A DNA stretch of 64,000 bases from Eremomyces bilateralis CBS 781.70. Its lineage: Eukaryota > Ascomycota > Dothideomycetes > Eremomycetales > Eremomycetaceae. Location: positions 124,001 to 188,000 of the forward strand of contig NW_022985072.1 of NCBI RefSeq assembly GCF_010015585.1, read 5' to 3'. Positions 45,399-56,942 of the stretch are shown piece by piece (positions within the stretch are counted from its first letter, which is position 1; each line of letters begins with the position of its first letter). The notes beneath the pieces were generated by a model that was given only the letters and a program-made list of their open reading frames with translations, was not told the DNA's origin and did no database searches. Made by a program: the position numbers and the translations under genes.

Positions 45399-47576
45399 TC
45401 AAGCCCCCGCATCCATGCCTCCAATATCATAGTAATAATCCTCATCTACCCCATCCCGAGTCGGCAAGACGGGCTCCTCCAGTCCGACGTCCTCGAACCG
45501 CACGTTCAGGAGGCGGATCTTCAGCCCGTAGCTACCGATCAAGTTCACGAGCTTGTTCGTATCCGCGGTGATGGGTTGCTGGTTGAGGAGCATGAGGAGT
45601 CCGTCGAGCCATTCGGATGCGAGGGTGTGAGATTGCGGGTTGAGCTGTAAGAGGACCATTTCCTTGTCACCTTGGGAGACGGAGGAGTCTTTGTGGGAGG
45701 AGGGGATGTAGCCATGGACGGTAATCTTGGTGGATGTTTGGGCGGGTACGGTAGTTTTGATGGTAGATGAGGAGGAGGATGTGGAAGGTGGGGAGGCAGA
45801 GACGTTGGAGACGACGGAGGAGACGGCGGAGAGGTCGATTTTATTGTTCAGATCGTCTAAGCCGGGCTCTTTCTCGGCCCTGCCTTCGTAATCCGCGTAA
45901 TGCAGGAACCTGCGGTTGTGGGACAGCTTGACGTACCGCCACGCGCTTGGGACGTTACGATTGAGATTGGCCTTCGTAACAGGCCCGTTTTCCGATCCAT
46001 AGCCGATGGAGTGCGGGAACCAGGCTCCCTGCAGTAAGCATCGGATGCGCTGTTCCTTGACAAATTGGAGGGCTTCGTGGTTGAGCTCCTCTCGTACTTG
46101 TCTAGATGTACCGTTAGTGCCAAATCGTGCTGAAAGAATAAGTCGGTTTACATACCGGAGGTGGTGGCCCCAAGCATCCTCATATGTCAGCTCGAGCAAT
46201 TCCATCTGCAATTCCCTGAGCTTCTGGTACTCGAACTCGGCCAATTCTTCCTCGACCTCGGCGATATCTTTCGTGCGGGATGCCTCTCCGACCACCTGCT
46301 CCACGAGGATCCGGACCAGTTCTTCGACCTTCTCGAAATCATCGGCTTCTGCACCAGTTGTCTTCCATAGGCGAAGATAAGCGTTCAGACCCGCTGTATG
46401 CAACCGAGACCAGTGAAGCAACAACGGTTTGAACGCCTTCTCAAAGTTCGTCCGCGAATCTAGCAATGTATATCGTTGAGAGTCCTCGTTGTCCGACTTA
46501 TCCACCTCGAAATGCTCGTACAATGTGCTCGTGACTGCCAGACTTGCTCGGGTGATGGGACACCGCTGTTGAAGCGGTTTGGTCGACTGCTCCAGGAGCA
46601 ATTTTTGGTATGTGTCTTCATATTTCTGGACAAAATCCGTCAAATCCATCATGCCCAAGAATCCCGTATTCTCAAACTCCCATGCAGGTGACTCCGTCTC
46701 AAAGCCTAGCCTCCGCCAGCGATCCGGAGGTGCCTTCTTGCTACCCAGCGTGCTGTCATCTCCGCCAGATTTAGATGCACTGCTTGCAACATAGAGACTT
46801 CGCAACGCTCTCCGGTGGTCCGCAGTCTCCATGTCAACCTTGATATCCCTCCATTTCCTTAACATCAACTTTGTCAAGCTTTGGAACTCCAACAACGGAT
46901 GGGCAAGATCGTGGATCGCGGTGCTCTGCATCAACATGTAGACTGCGCGGATCACGCCCAGGTCCTGTAATTTCTTTATGAACTTCGGCCATTCTCCTTC
47001 CAGGTCATTGGTGACCGCGTCGCGCATCAGTGCATTGATCAATTGCAACGAGTTGGCGCAGAGTGCGTGGTCGGCGGAGGAAAGCCGCGCGACTAGCATT
47101 TCCATGAACTGCGGATAGAGCGCGACGGCCGGTTTGAGGGCTTGGAAGCCGAAGGACCCGACTAGAGAGGCGCCTGTGTGTGGATGTGAGACGATGGCGA
47201 CGAGGATGGACATGGCGCCGCGGAGGATGTTGACCAGCGGTTGGGTGACGACCAACTCGACCGCCTGATTACAATATTAGCAAAGATCGTCTTGTAGGTA
47301 TCGAGCTTCACCCACTCGCTCAATAATCTCTTGGGAGATATGGTCCCAGCCCATGTCCAGTTCCAGCAGCCGTGAAAGCGACGTGAGACTATACGCTAAG
47401 GTGTTCCCCGTCGCTTGCAGGCAGAGGAACCGCAACTTCGGAAGGCCGCCTTCGCTGATGAACATGTCTGCGAAGGAAGGGTCGCCAATGGCGGATTGAA
47501 GCTTGAAAACTGCCATTTTTCGGACCGAGTCTTCATCGCTACCCAGCCGTGCGACGAGGTCACTAATGTTGTCCAT
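45399..47576 (-). CDS. ELMO/CED-12 domain protein
   Basis: Three exons (47576-47316, 47264-46156, 46101-45399; introns of 51 and 54 nt) give 690 residues. The N-terminal 250 residues are helical and repeat-like (VRKMAVFKLQSAIGDPSFADMFI), as in the armadillo-like part of ELMO. The ELMO core follows with WRRLGFETESPAWEFE near residue 270 and MDLTDFVQKYEDTYQKLL. The C-terminal 200 residues read as a PH-like domain (QGAWFPHSIGY, then WRYVKLSHNRRFLHYADY). In animals ELMO pairs with DOCK proteins to activate Rac; fungi have DOCK-type exchange factors, so a role in Rac-linked polarity is plausible but inferred. The second intron has no in-frame stop and a length divisible by three, so it is easily read through. 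Confidence 0.88.
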
Positions 47577-48898
47577 GGTGTCGACCCAATGGCTGAGACA
47601 GTTAGTTTCGGGGAGCTGTGTGAGGAGGAAGAGAGTAGATTTGATGCGCAAATGAAAGGAGAGACTTCTGGTAAGGGACGGACGACTTGATCATAAAAGA
47701 TTGACGTGTACAGCCACGGGAAAGGCTTTGAATATTCAACCCAGTTCAGCGAAGTCGGAGAAAGAGAGCATTTACTGCTTTGACAAAGGATGAGTATCTG
47801 GAGTGGACAAACACCAACACGTCAGGGTCTCACCTCTCAGGGGTATGCTTCGGTTAATATTCGGCTTATATATGGCAATTCTTCGGTTCTGACCCCAGAA
47901 TAAAGTTGCTGGAGACAACAGGAACCTGGAGGGGACCTTCGAGTTTCTGGAGATACAAGCACTGAACTTCATAGTTCTGTTGCCAACCTCCCAATCCATA
48001 CGTCTCAATCTCTGGGAATGGCTTGATCTGACATCCTGAGCTAGGTGATTCATTGTGAGATTTCCAATTTGCCATGTCTCTGCCCTACCGTCTTCTCACT
48101 ATTTCGAATAGGTTCAGCTTGGCCTGCGCCGGACGGACTCCCGAGACCCTCTCCGCTACTCGTGAACCGCTCTGTGAAGCTGTTATACAATACCAAACGC
48201 GTTTTCTCGTGCCTACTCCCATAGAAGTCCATAAGGATCCTAAGGTGTCGGAAGACAGGATCTGACTCGATTCATATCCCTCCGCCTCGTCTCGCCCTCG
48301 ATACTCGATAAGGCGTAGCGCCAACCGATCAACCCCCTTATACATCTCTTGACTACTCCCTTCGATCACGAGTCAGGCAAAAGATTATATGGCACATATG
48401 TTATGGTGTGAATTAATATAGCACTTAGAAGCGACTCCTATGACCGGGATTTGCTAAGGGTTGGCCTGCATCACGAGCATAGAGGTGCTATCGAGGGAGT
48501 TCGGCATCTGCCCCTCGTGCTTCTACTGCTGCAGATTGGACCTCTTGTTTTTATAAGAACTGGATAAGAGGTGCCTCTTATGAGTCACAATCTAGTGAAT
48601 TCCTGGCTGTTACTATGCTTTGATGTCAGCACAACTTTGGGCCCCAACATTCTGACTACTCCCCTTCGATCATTTTCCAACTTTTGCTGTTCTTTTATAT
48701 TACACTCTACCCAAGCATGAGAACTCATCATCTCCGATCTTTTCTGGCCATTCTCTGAAACACCGCGAACCTACTGTGAAGTGAGTAAAGCACCTGCTCT
48801 GCATTCCATGGGTAGCTGGCTGTCCCTGCTATCGCCTCCCTTTGAGAAATCATTTAGCAAAGCATGAACAACGTATACTGATTTTTTGATAGTAAACA
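47577..48898. promoter_or_regulatory. divergent promoter region, ELMO gene / rad53, with leader intron and uORF
   Basis: 1.3 kb between outward-transcribed genes. On the rad53 side there is a TTTATATT at about 48692, a CT-rich tract, an upstream open frame of 13 codons (48717-48758) and a likely leader intron from GTGAGT at 48781 to an AG at 48893, ending six bases before the start codon. No other gene is supported; the 63- to 94-codon frames at 48050-48370 are weak. Confidence 0.5.
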
Positions 48899-51800
48899 AT
48901 GGACGGCGAATCCACACAAGTAGCTACCCAGCAGATGGTGGATCCTCGCCGAGTTGGGGAGGAGAGCTCTGAACTGAACCCATCAGAGCAGGCGGACATC
49001 ATCTGTACCCTCATCGGAGGCTCGACAGCAGCCTTTACAGCGATCCAGATTACAGCATCTGAACGGCGGCAACATGTGCTGCTCAAAAGTGATTCAATAT
49101 CTGAGGGGAAACTGTTACCAGCAGACGCTAATGAGCATGAAACACTCATTTTAGATCGAGATGGCACTCCTAACGCAGATGCCTTGGCTTTGAGATTTTC
49201 TTCTAAGACCATCAATCCTCTACTTGGATTTGTTTTTGGGAGGAACTCCGGTCAGAGCGATATTATCCTAGGACTGGACAGTCTCAACCGCACGAGCAAC
49301 AAACATTTTCGGATCTATCTGACTGAAGATGGAGTCCTGATGCTGGAGGATATATCTACGAACGGTACTATGGTAGATGAGACCGTCCTCCGCGGGAAGC
49401 TCTACCCACGGGAAGATAAATCTCGAATGCTTTCCCATGGCTCTGTCATCAAAATCCTTTCGCCGAAACCTGAAGATGAGATCCGATTCATGGTTCGGTT
49501 TCCTCCCCTATCAAGCGGCGCCGTCAATGAAGAGTATCACAGAAACCTCAACGCGTACCTTGAGAAACTCAGAGAACTCGAACTGGAACAACATGGAAAG
49601 GGAAAGGAAGACATCTTCGGCCATGGCGAGGGAAAGCGACTAGAACCTGTTGAGACCCGACTAGCTACACGCCCTTCCATTGCCGGAGCCCCGAACACAT
49701 TCGGCATGGTATGGGATGGAGGTGCGGAATACAATGTCATCGGAGTCCTTGGCAAAGGTGCATTCGCAACTGTATACCGGCTGGCAAACAAACGAGATGG
49801 AAGCCTCCGTGCGGTCAAAGAGCTTGAAAAGAAACGGGTCATCAAAAACGGGCAACTTGATCAACGGCTCGACAACGAGATGCAAATCATGAAGGAATTG
49901 AACCACCCGAACATCGTGCAATATGTCGACTACCTCGATTTCGACAAACATCTCTATATCATCATGGAGTATGTGCCGTTCGGGGATCTCCAAGGATACC
50001 TTCAGATGAAACGCTATCTGAAGGAGCCGCTGGCGAAGCAGATGTCCCGTCAAATTCTCAAGGCGTTGAAACATCTGCACCAGAAGATGATCACTCACCG
50101 GGATATCAAACCGGACAACATTCTCATCTCTTCGTACGATCCGTTCACTGTCAAGTTGACCGACTTTGGACTGTCGAAGGTGGTTAAAAACGACGAGACG
50201 TTCCTGAAGACGTTTTGCGGAACCCTCCTTTATTGCGCGCCGGAAGTGTTCCCGCACTACGATGCCCATGTCATTGGCCAGGGACAGAAACGAACCCGCC
50301 ACGGCCCGACGCCATCGAAATACCATTCTTACAGCCAGTCCGTTGATATCTGGTCCTATGGAGCGGTGCTGTGGACGTCTCTTTGCAAGCGGCCTCCGTT
50401 TGAGGGCGTCATGGACGCCAACGGTGATGCGATGCTTAAGAGGATCATGGAGACGCGATTAGACACAGGTCCTCTCGAGGCCCTTAAAATATCCGATGAA
50501 GCTATCGAACTTCTGGAGATGATGCTTGATACCGATCCCGCAAGTCGACCAACGGAAGTCGAGTGCCTCCGACATCCCTGGCTGTACGATCCAAATGATC
50601 CCGTGGAAGAAGAAGAAGCCGGCCTTGGTGCCATTGAAGAAGTGGATGAGTCGCATGAAGCTCTGTCCCAAGCCCAGGAAGATATGTCTCAGCTGAGCAT
50701 TAAGCGTGAATTTGGAGTCGATAGGGATAGAAATGGCATCGCAGGAGCCGGTGCAAGAGTGGTTGAGGAAGACTTTGCTGTGCCTCATTCGAAGAGAGTT
50801 CGCATCGATCCATTGATACCTCGCAATCAGTATCGTGATCCTTCCGAAGGGGTGGATTCCAGCGCCGAACCGTCCTTCGACGACAATTCTAGGATCCCCG
50901 AAATTGTCGATAGTCATGTGCGAATGCCGGTGCCCCAGAAACCGACACGTCTATTTGGTGAAGTCGGGCGGCGGCCAGCACTTCAAAGTTCCGGATTGCT
51001 GGGTGCTAATCCACCAAGGATAATTCACCAACAACCACAACCAAATTCAGGTCAAGAACTTCCTACATCCGACATCACTCAGTTCGACCGCAATTTGCAG
51101 AAGAACGAATTGCACACGCAACAGCCACCAGTTCCGAGTAACTCACAGGCTCAATCAGTAACGGAAAGCCTTCTTGGAACAGAATCCATGGTTCGGGAAC
51201 TGAATATGGCGTCTCCTCAATCACTCCCACCCGATTCCGGCCCCGACACCAATGAACCTACGACACCAAATGAAACAGGCGAAGCTACCAGCCATTCTGG
51301 AAGCAACGGCGTGGACGACAATACCCCAAGGCCAGCGAACTTCAGCCGCCAGATCAGCCTGCCTCTGCCTCCGTCATTCTTCTTCGACCCCGATGACCCA
51401 AGCACTCACAACCTCGAATATGCATCTCACATCAGCGGGTTCGATTATCTCAATGACTCGAATGCAGCTGCCATCGCTGCAGCTGCCACCTTTTCATTAA
51501 AGGTCGGGGACTCGTTCCCTTCCACCCAGGGCGGCTCTCAAGAACTCGCCGACCCGTCCCAGCACCTCCACCCCGCTTCCTCCCCTGCGCCGGAATTCAT
51601 CCGCCCTCCTCCGCGCCTAGGAATGCTCCGCTCCTCCACCGGATCGATCAAGAACATTGCCATTCGGCTCCAAGACCGGGTCACCAGCTGGGGCCGCCTT
51701 CCCTCCAACACCATCGTATACGAGGATTCCACCGATACGCGCATCCCCAAGACTGGCATCATCATCTGGTTCGCGGCGCCCGGCATCGACAAGATCGACC

Positions 51801-52084
51801 AGAAGGGCGGGGACTGGACGAAGTTGCCCGGGCTGCACACCATCCTCACGACGGATTCGCAGAACGGCATCTGGGTGAACGGAGTGTGTCTGCGGTCGAA
51901 GGATGCGGAAGGGAATAAGCTGTATGGCCGGCTGTACACCGGGGACCGCATCACCGTGTTCAAGGGGCGAGAGTCCTACCTGGAGTTTAATTGCGAGTTC
52001 TATCACGGATCAGCGGCGAAGGAGCGGCCGAAGAATGAGAGCCGGTTCCAGATTCTCACTGCATCGAACACGCAGCCAAAGTAG
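48899..52084 (+). CDS. rad53: Rad53/Chk2-type checkpoint kinase (FHA-kinase-FHA)
   Basis: Intronless coding region of 1061 residues. Domain order is FHA1 (about 95-190, with FVFGRNS, NKHFRIYL and STNGTMVDE), a Ser/Thr kinase domain (about 279-562) and a C-terminal FHA2 (about 930-1035, with NGIWVNG and GDRITVF). The kinase is intact: glycine loop GKGAFATVY at 285, Lys307 in AVKELEKK, catalytic Asp402 in HRDIKPDN, Asp422 of DFG and APE at the end of the activation loop. This is the layout of Rad53, which is phosphorylated by Mec1/Tel1 and halts the cycle, stabilises forks and raises dNTPs after DNA damage. N-terminal TQ sites (STQVATQQ) are present, the kind of cluster Mec1/Tel1 uses. The long linker (565-920) is Ser/Pro/Gln-rich. 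Dun1 or Mek1 have one FHA, so Rad53 is the better match. Confidence 0.93.
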   Translation: MDGESTQVATQQMVDPRRVGEESSELNPSEQADIICTLIGGSTAAFTAIQITASERRQHVLLKSDSISEGKLLPADANEHETLILDRDGTPNADALALRFSSKTINPLLGFVFGRNSGQSDIILGLDSLNRTSNKHFRIYLTEDGVLMLEDISTNGTMVDETVLRGKLYPREDKSRMLSHGSVIKILSPKPEDEIRFMVRFPPLSSGAVNEEYHRNLNAYLEKLRELELEQHGKGKEDIFGHGEGKRLEPVETRLATRPSIAGAPNTFGMVWDGGAEYNVIGVLGKGAFATVYRLANKRDGSLRAVKELEKKRVIKNGQLDQRLDNEMQIMKELNHPNIVQYVDYLDFDKHLYIIMEYVPFGDLQGYLQMKRYLKEPLAKQMSRQILKALKHLHQKMITHRDIKPDNILISSYDPFTVKLTDFGLSKVVKNDETFLKTFCGTLLYCAPEVFPHYDAHVIGQGQKRTRHGPTPSKYHSYSQSVDIWSYGAVLWTSLCKRPPFEGVMDANGDAMLKRIMETRLDTGPLEALKISDEAIELLEMMLDTDPASRPTEVECLRHPWLYDPNDPVEEEEAGLGAIEEVDESHEALSQAQEDMSQLSIKREFGVDRDRNGIAGAGARVVEEDFAVPHSKRVRIDPLIPRNQYRDPSEGVDSSAEPSFDDNSRIPEIVDSHVRMPVPQKPTRLFGEVGRRPALQSSGLLGANPPRIIHQQPQPNSGQELPTSDITQFDRNLQKNELHTQQPPVPSNSQAQSVTESLLGTESMVRELNMASPQSLPPDSGPDTNEPTTPNETGEATSHSGSNGVDDNTPRPANFSRQISLPLPPSFFFDPDDPSTHNLEYASHISGFDYLNDSNAAAIAAAATFSLKVGDSFPSTQGGSQELADPSQHLHPASSPAPEFIRPPPRLGMLRSSTGSIKNIAIRLQDRVTSWGRLPSNTIVYEDSTDTRIPKTGIIIWFAAPGIDKIDQKGGDWTKLPGLHTILTTDSQNGIWVNGVCLRSKDAEGNKLYGRLYTGDRITVFKGRESYLEFNCEFYHGSAAKERPKNESRFQILTASNTQPK

Positions 52085-53198
52085 GATTCACGGGTCGATG
52101 GAGGGAGGGAGGATATATTGATTCATTGCGCTTCGCATCGTGTTCTGGAATTCTGCGAATTAACCTTGGAAGGCTTCCTTTCTAAACAAGCCAAGCAATC
52201 CAGGACGCACCAGCTGGTGTCATGATTGGGTCTTCGAATGTCGGAGTTTGTGCAGGAGGATGCTGAACGGAGGAATGGTCTCTGATAGAGATGAGATGAA
52301 GCATCCATCCCATTGTTGAGGGCTGCTCACTTAATGAGTAACAAGCCTCCTTACTACTATAGAGTAGAGCGAGCAGAAAGACTTTTCAGCACAGTAGCAA
52401 TATGAATATCAACTCAATTGAGGTTTAAATCCCACCATCCAGTCTGATTTCATGTATGCTGTTGTGGCTCTCTAATGTGTCTGTGGAGTGTGGACAAACA
52501 TCTGCCCGATATCGACCCACAAATGCAATGATCGGTGTTCCGGTGTTCCGACTCGCCGCACCCCAACCGCCAACTCTCCAGCAACGATCCCGTTTGCAGA
52601 TAAACGTCGCAGCTCACCGCTGTGATAATTTCAATTTTTACCCGAACAGCTGAGGCGCCGAGATCCTGGCTGACGTGATGGATGCAGACTGCATGTACTA
52701 TCACCGCGCCCTACCAATCAGCCGCGCCATATCCGGCGGTCACTCCATCAACCAACTGAACTTTAAGAGTCGGAGTCACTGGACTTCGTGTCTGCTACGC
52801 GACGGCCACCAACGCGTTGGGCGACGCGTTTTGATTCCCCCGCCTTTGGACTCGGCTTGGAGTGCATCGAAATGCGCCGCACTGGGGGGCTGCCTGAATT
52901 GTTCACCGTGCAAATGCGGACCGGAGAGACTTCAGGAGGGAGGGTCGGGGGAATGTCAGGAGTGGGGCGTGGATGGCATTTGGATTCTCGTGCTGCCCGA
53001 GCAAGAGTAGGAATATGGGATGAGTGTTGTGAATATAAATAAGGCCTTTCCCCTTGCCTTGGATTTGAAGACTGTAGCTACTATCCAACAACCAACATCG
53101 AACCCTACTTTTATACACTGACTTTATAAGTTATATCCCTCCTCACTCCAACTCACTCCAACTCAATCAGGTCTTTTATTCACATTTCACCATTCACC
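52085..53198. promoter_or_regulatory. intergenic region and promoter of the VOC gene
   Basis: After the rad53 3' flank there is CCAATCAG at 52714-52721 and TATAAAT at 53034-53040, followed by a CT/CA-rich leader (53040-53190) before the start at 53199. This is a well-formed fungal promoter, suggesting a strong or inducible gene. No gene is called here. Confidence 0.55.
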
Positions 53199-53651
53199 AT
53201 GGCCATCGACCACACCAGTATCTCCGTCCCCAAGGCCCAGTATGCGGAAGTCCTCGCTTTCTACGAGAAGGCCCTCGCCCCACTCGGATACACCAAGATG
53301 ATCGAATACCCCTTCCACGTTGCCGGCCTGGGCGCGGGGAAACCCGACTTCTGGATCACCGGCAAAGATGGCGAGGCCGGCATGACGAACCACACCGCCT
53401 TCACCGCCAATGGTACGTGTGATTGCTTTTCATGAACGAATGTTCAATCCTGCAGATCGACGCTCGGAGCGCTGACATTCCTGGGTTTCGCAGATCATGA
53501 GTGTGTCGACAAGTTCCACGCGGCTGCGGTTGCTGCGGGTGGGGTGGACAATGGTGCGCCGGGTCCGCGTCCGCAGTATCACGAGAAGTATTACGGAGCG
53601 TTCGTCAAGGATCCAGCGGGGAACAATATCGAGGCGGTCTCCCATGCTTGA
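53199..53651 (+). CDS. VOC superfamily (glyoxalase-fold) protein
   Basis: Two exons (53199-53412, 53494-53651; 81-nt intron) give 123 residues, the size of a single VOC module. It begins MAIDHTSISVPK with the first-strand His at residue 5 and ends KDPAGNNIEAVSHA with Glu at 118, the positions that bind metal in many vicinal-oxygen-chelate proteins; YGAFVKDPAGN is the usual last hairpin. Two such modules, usually from a dimer, make an active site. Members include glyoxalase I, bleomycin-resistance proteins and dioxygenases, so the substrate is open. It is preceded by a strong promoter. Confidence 0.9.
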
Positions 53652-54117
53652 GCTGGGCAGTTAGCAATGAACCGGGTTCAGGAGCGATAAATTGCACCTG
53701 TTCGATCGGGTATTGGAGGTGTTGGAACGATTCGGATTGAGATGATTTGATTTCCGCAGATTCAAGTGAACTAGCTATTAAATACAAAAGCCAAAGGTTT
53801 ACCGGCGAAGAAGCCGTGCCCAGATCATATCGCTGCCGTTGCCGTGCCATTTCTGTTACCGTTCCCTCATGACATCGTGACCGTTACTCCCATCAACCCG
53901 TGCGATCCGAGACGTATGTACAAGAAGAAGACTAAAACTAAGTTACAGACCAATAAAACAGTAATCCAAAGCACCCAACTAGAACCCTAGGCACGAGAAA
54001 ATCCCACTATGCTAGGTCCAAACGCCAATGAAAGCAATAAACCCGACTGTGAACTCCGCTCGTACAACGGAGTGTGAGAGAGAAGAAAGGTAGGCGAAAA
54101 TTAAAAACACGTCAGAA
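53652..54117. other. convergent intergenic region
   Basis: 3' flanks of the VOC gene (+) and the C2H2 gene (-). AT-rich stretches around 53920-53960 and 54090-54115 fit poly(A) regions. No gene is seen. Confidence 0.5.
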
Positions 54118-56007
54118 CTATAGACCCCTCCAGGGGAAACAATAAGGATCTTCCGTCGTCGCAAAGTAGCCGGCACTCATGTCCGGCACACTCGGATCGA
54201 AGGGGTATGTGTTGGAGAACCCATACCCCGCAGCCGCCTCAGGTACCATGCCGAAATCGACATCGAACTGCACCGTGTCGAGCATATCATCACTCGACTG
54301 CGAAGGATAGGCCTCGCCCATCTCGAGCGGCGATGATTCCCCCTCCACGCCATCATTTCTCTCCTCCACCGGATCGACCGTCTCATAAATCTCCTTCATC
54401 CATTGCGACTTCAGCAGATCCATCTTCGGCCAATCGCCCCCGCCCTTCCCCCCGCGCTTCTCATCGCGCTTGCTCTTCCGCCCCCGCTTGCGCGGGTTGA
54501 AATGCGCCCGCCGCAGATGCGCCGCGCAGTTGTAGTACGCGTGGTACTTCTTGCCGCCGGTGCAGTGCTTGCAGTTCGCGAGGAACTTGCCGTCAGGGGA
54601 GGCATCGATGGTGACCCAGACGCGGCGGCGGGTGGAGTGCACGCGCTCCTTGTGGCGGCGGATTTCGTGCTCGCCGCGGAAGCCGTCGGGGTACTCGTTG
54701 CAGAGGTCACATTGGAGCTTTGGGTAGGAGGGGCGGATGTAGGGGACTTTGGTGATTTCGGCGACTTCTTTGGAGTGGCCGTCGCGGGAAGTGATGCGCA
54801 TCATACGGTGGTCGGAGGCTTCTTTGATGGTGACGGGTTTTTGGTCGTTAGCAACTTTGGCAGCAATGGGTCTTGAGGACTGCATCAGTTGCTCCTGGTG
54901 TCGCAGGGACAACCGCGACTGGGTCGGGTTGCCTGCATCATTGCGTTGAGCTGTGTTTCGTGATTGCACGTTGTTGCAAGGTGTGAAGGATAAGGGTGAC
55001 TGGTGCGGTGACACACCAGTCATAGGGGAAGAGAATTGCGCGAGTGAAGATTGCTCTTCACCAAAAACATCAACATGACTAAACAAAGGAACGTCGGAAC
55101 AACCCAAAGGAGGTTGTTCTGCAGTAAAATTGAAATCGGAGATGTTCGAGAAACTCGAGTCACTCCGAACCATTGTAAGATCAGCACCACTAGTGGTGCT
55201 GGTATTCCAACTGTTATCTCGAGTCATTTCACTCGACAAGGGAGATGCATCTGTCAGCTCTAATGCTGTTGAGGTGCGTGAGAGGGGTAAACTTTGCATC
55301 TTCATTTCCATTGTCATCAGAGGTGTGCAGCCAAACTGCGACACCTCGAATTGAGCAGCAAATTGCTCGGTTGGGTTATCAGCCCAACATGATTGAGTGG
55401 CTCCACTGGAGGTGTCCTCCATTGCGTGGATGTACTCAAGTGGGCTATACTCAGTAACATCACATACTGGCAGCATCGACTGTTTAAAGTCAACGACGCT
55501 GTACTCATCCGCGTTGCTCAACGAGTATGAGCTAGATCCGTCGTCGGAAAAGTTGGCCGGAGCGGTGCCAGGAAATGACGGGATACATGGCGAAGCCGCC
55601 GCCGTGGTATCTATGGCAGCCGTCGATGAGTGAGACCTCAACATCGCATCGTCGACCCATTGTGGCCGGGAAGGGAGGGCCGAATGACTCTGGTGTCGGA
55701 TCATGGAGGGGGCGCCGTTATAATCCTGGTCCTGAGAATTAGCCTAAGGGGAGACATGACCGAAGCCCGGGATGTTTCGTACAGGAGACCCGATGCTGTT
55801 CATCGAAGCCATGGGTGGCATGGTCCGTGGAACCGTCAAAGATATCGACCGTCTTGATGGGTGGCCATACGGTCGAGTGTGTTCGAGGCCGTTGGAGGAT
55901 GGAGAGAGGTATGTTCGACCCTCGTGGATAGTCGCGAGACTTGTTGAGTGGTCCAAAGGGAGCTGGCAGCTTTGTCGCCGGGTGGAGTTCGTCATCAAGG
56001 TCGCCAT
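54118..56007 (-). CDS. C2H2 zinc-finger transcription factor
   Basis: Two exons, with the first at 56007-55783 and the second ending at 54118. The intron starts at 55782; it ends at 55732 (51 nt, 612 residues) or at 55744 (39 nt, 616 residues), and both keep the frame. The 51-nt form is preferred because 39 nt is unusually short. Around residue 420 a C2H2 finger reads CDLC, then HKERVH after 15 residues; about 45 residues later a second has CKHC, then HLRRAH. A basic stretch (NPRKRGRKSKRDEKRGG) follows, a likely nuclear signal and DNA contact. The N-terminal 400 residues are Ser/Thr/Gln-rich and disordered, as in fungal activators. Neighbours do not reveal targets. A further upstream exon is possible, since a CTAAC branch-like site lies just before 56007. 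Confidence 0.85.
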
Positions 56008-56942
56008 GGTGTTAGTGGTCAGTTACGCATGAGACAGTCTCCAATGAGAAGAAAGTCCAAAATGAAGATCTGTGTTTGCGACAGAATTCTTAGCGTAATG
56101 TGAATGAAAGAAACAATAAGTTATGATGAAGCCAAAGAGTTGATAAAATGACGGGAAGTCAAATGTGAGAAGAGGATGAGATGAGAAGTGAGGCAATGGG
56201 TGGGCGATCGGGGGAGTTTTACGGACGTTTGACAACTTGGGAGTCGCCCAACGTCAGCAAGTCCACCATACAGCGACCGCCAACGCAGCAGATCCGAAGC
56301 AATCAACACGATAGCCCAGTGCGCCATGCCATTTCCGGCACTTTCTGAGAAGCTGAGATGTCGCGTCGTGGAGGGTGGTGCCCGTCGGGTTGGTGTCGAT
56401 TGGGCTTGTTTGATACGCCAAATGTTGCGATGGACCGGGAGGCCCTGCCAGTCACACGGCGCCAGTGCTTCCCATTCGTTGCCTCGCATTTCGAACGGCG
56501 GACTGCGGGATCTCCAAGAACAGGCAAGAAAAGGCAACGCGCTGCCTGAATTCTGCCCCGCGTGATATCATCGCTTTCACGAATGAGAGCAAGCGGGAAT
56601 GGTGCACTCCAAATATGTGTGCTTACCAGTTATGTTCCGGCTGACTTTTCTGTTAGCCTTCCTGTCGACATCGTACAACAATAAAGAGTGCATATTGAGG
56701 GAGCCAATTGCAAGCGCATCCTCGAGCAGTGTTGGGAATCGGGAATCAAGCGCAGTTGCAGCTGAGGTGTGGTTGATACATTGACATTTGACCGGAAGTA
56801 CAAGTAGATGCAGAATGGCATGATTGGGTATAATGCGTACGTAATTGATGTATCATATAATCGTTCCCTCAGCGAAATAGCTCCGAGCTCCGAATCACCG
56901 GTCAGTAGAGTTACAGAGCCGATTCGAAAGTATTCCATCCCA
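56008..56942. other. intergenic region
   Basis: Promoter of the C2H2 gene and 3' flank of the coiled-coil gene. Frames at 56121-56565 on both strands carry no recognisable features. Confidence 0.45.
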
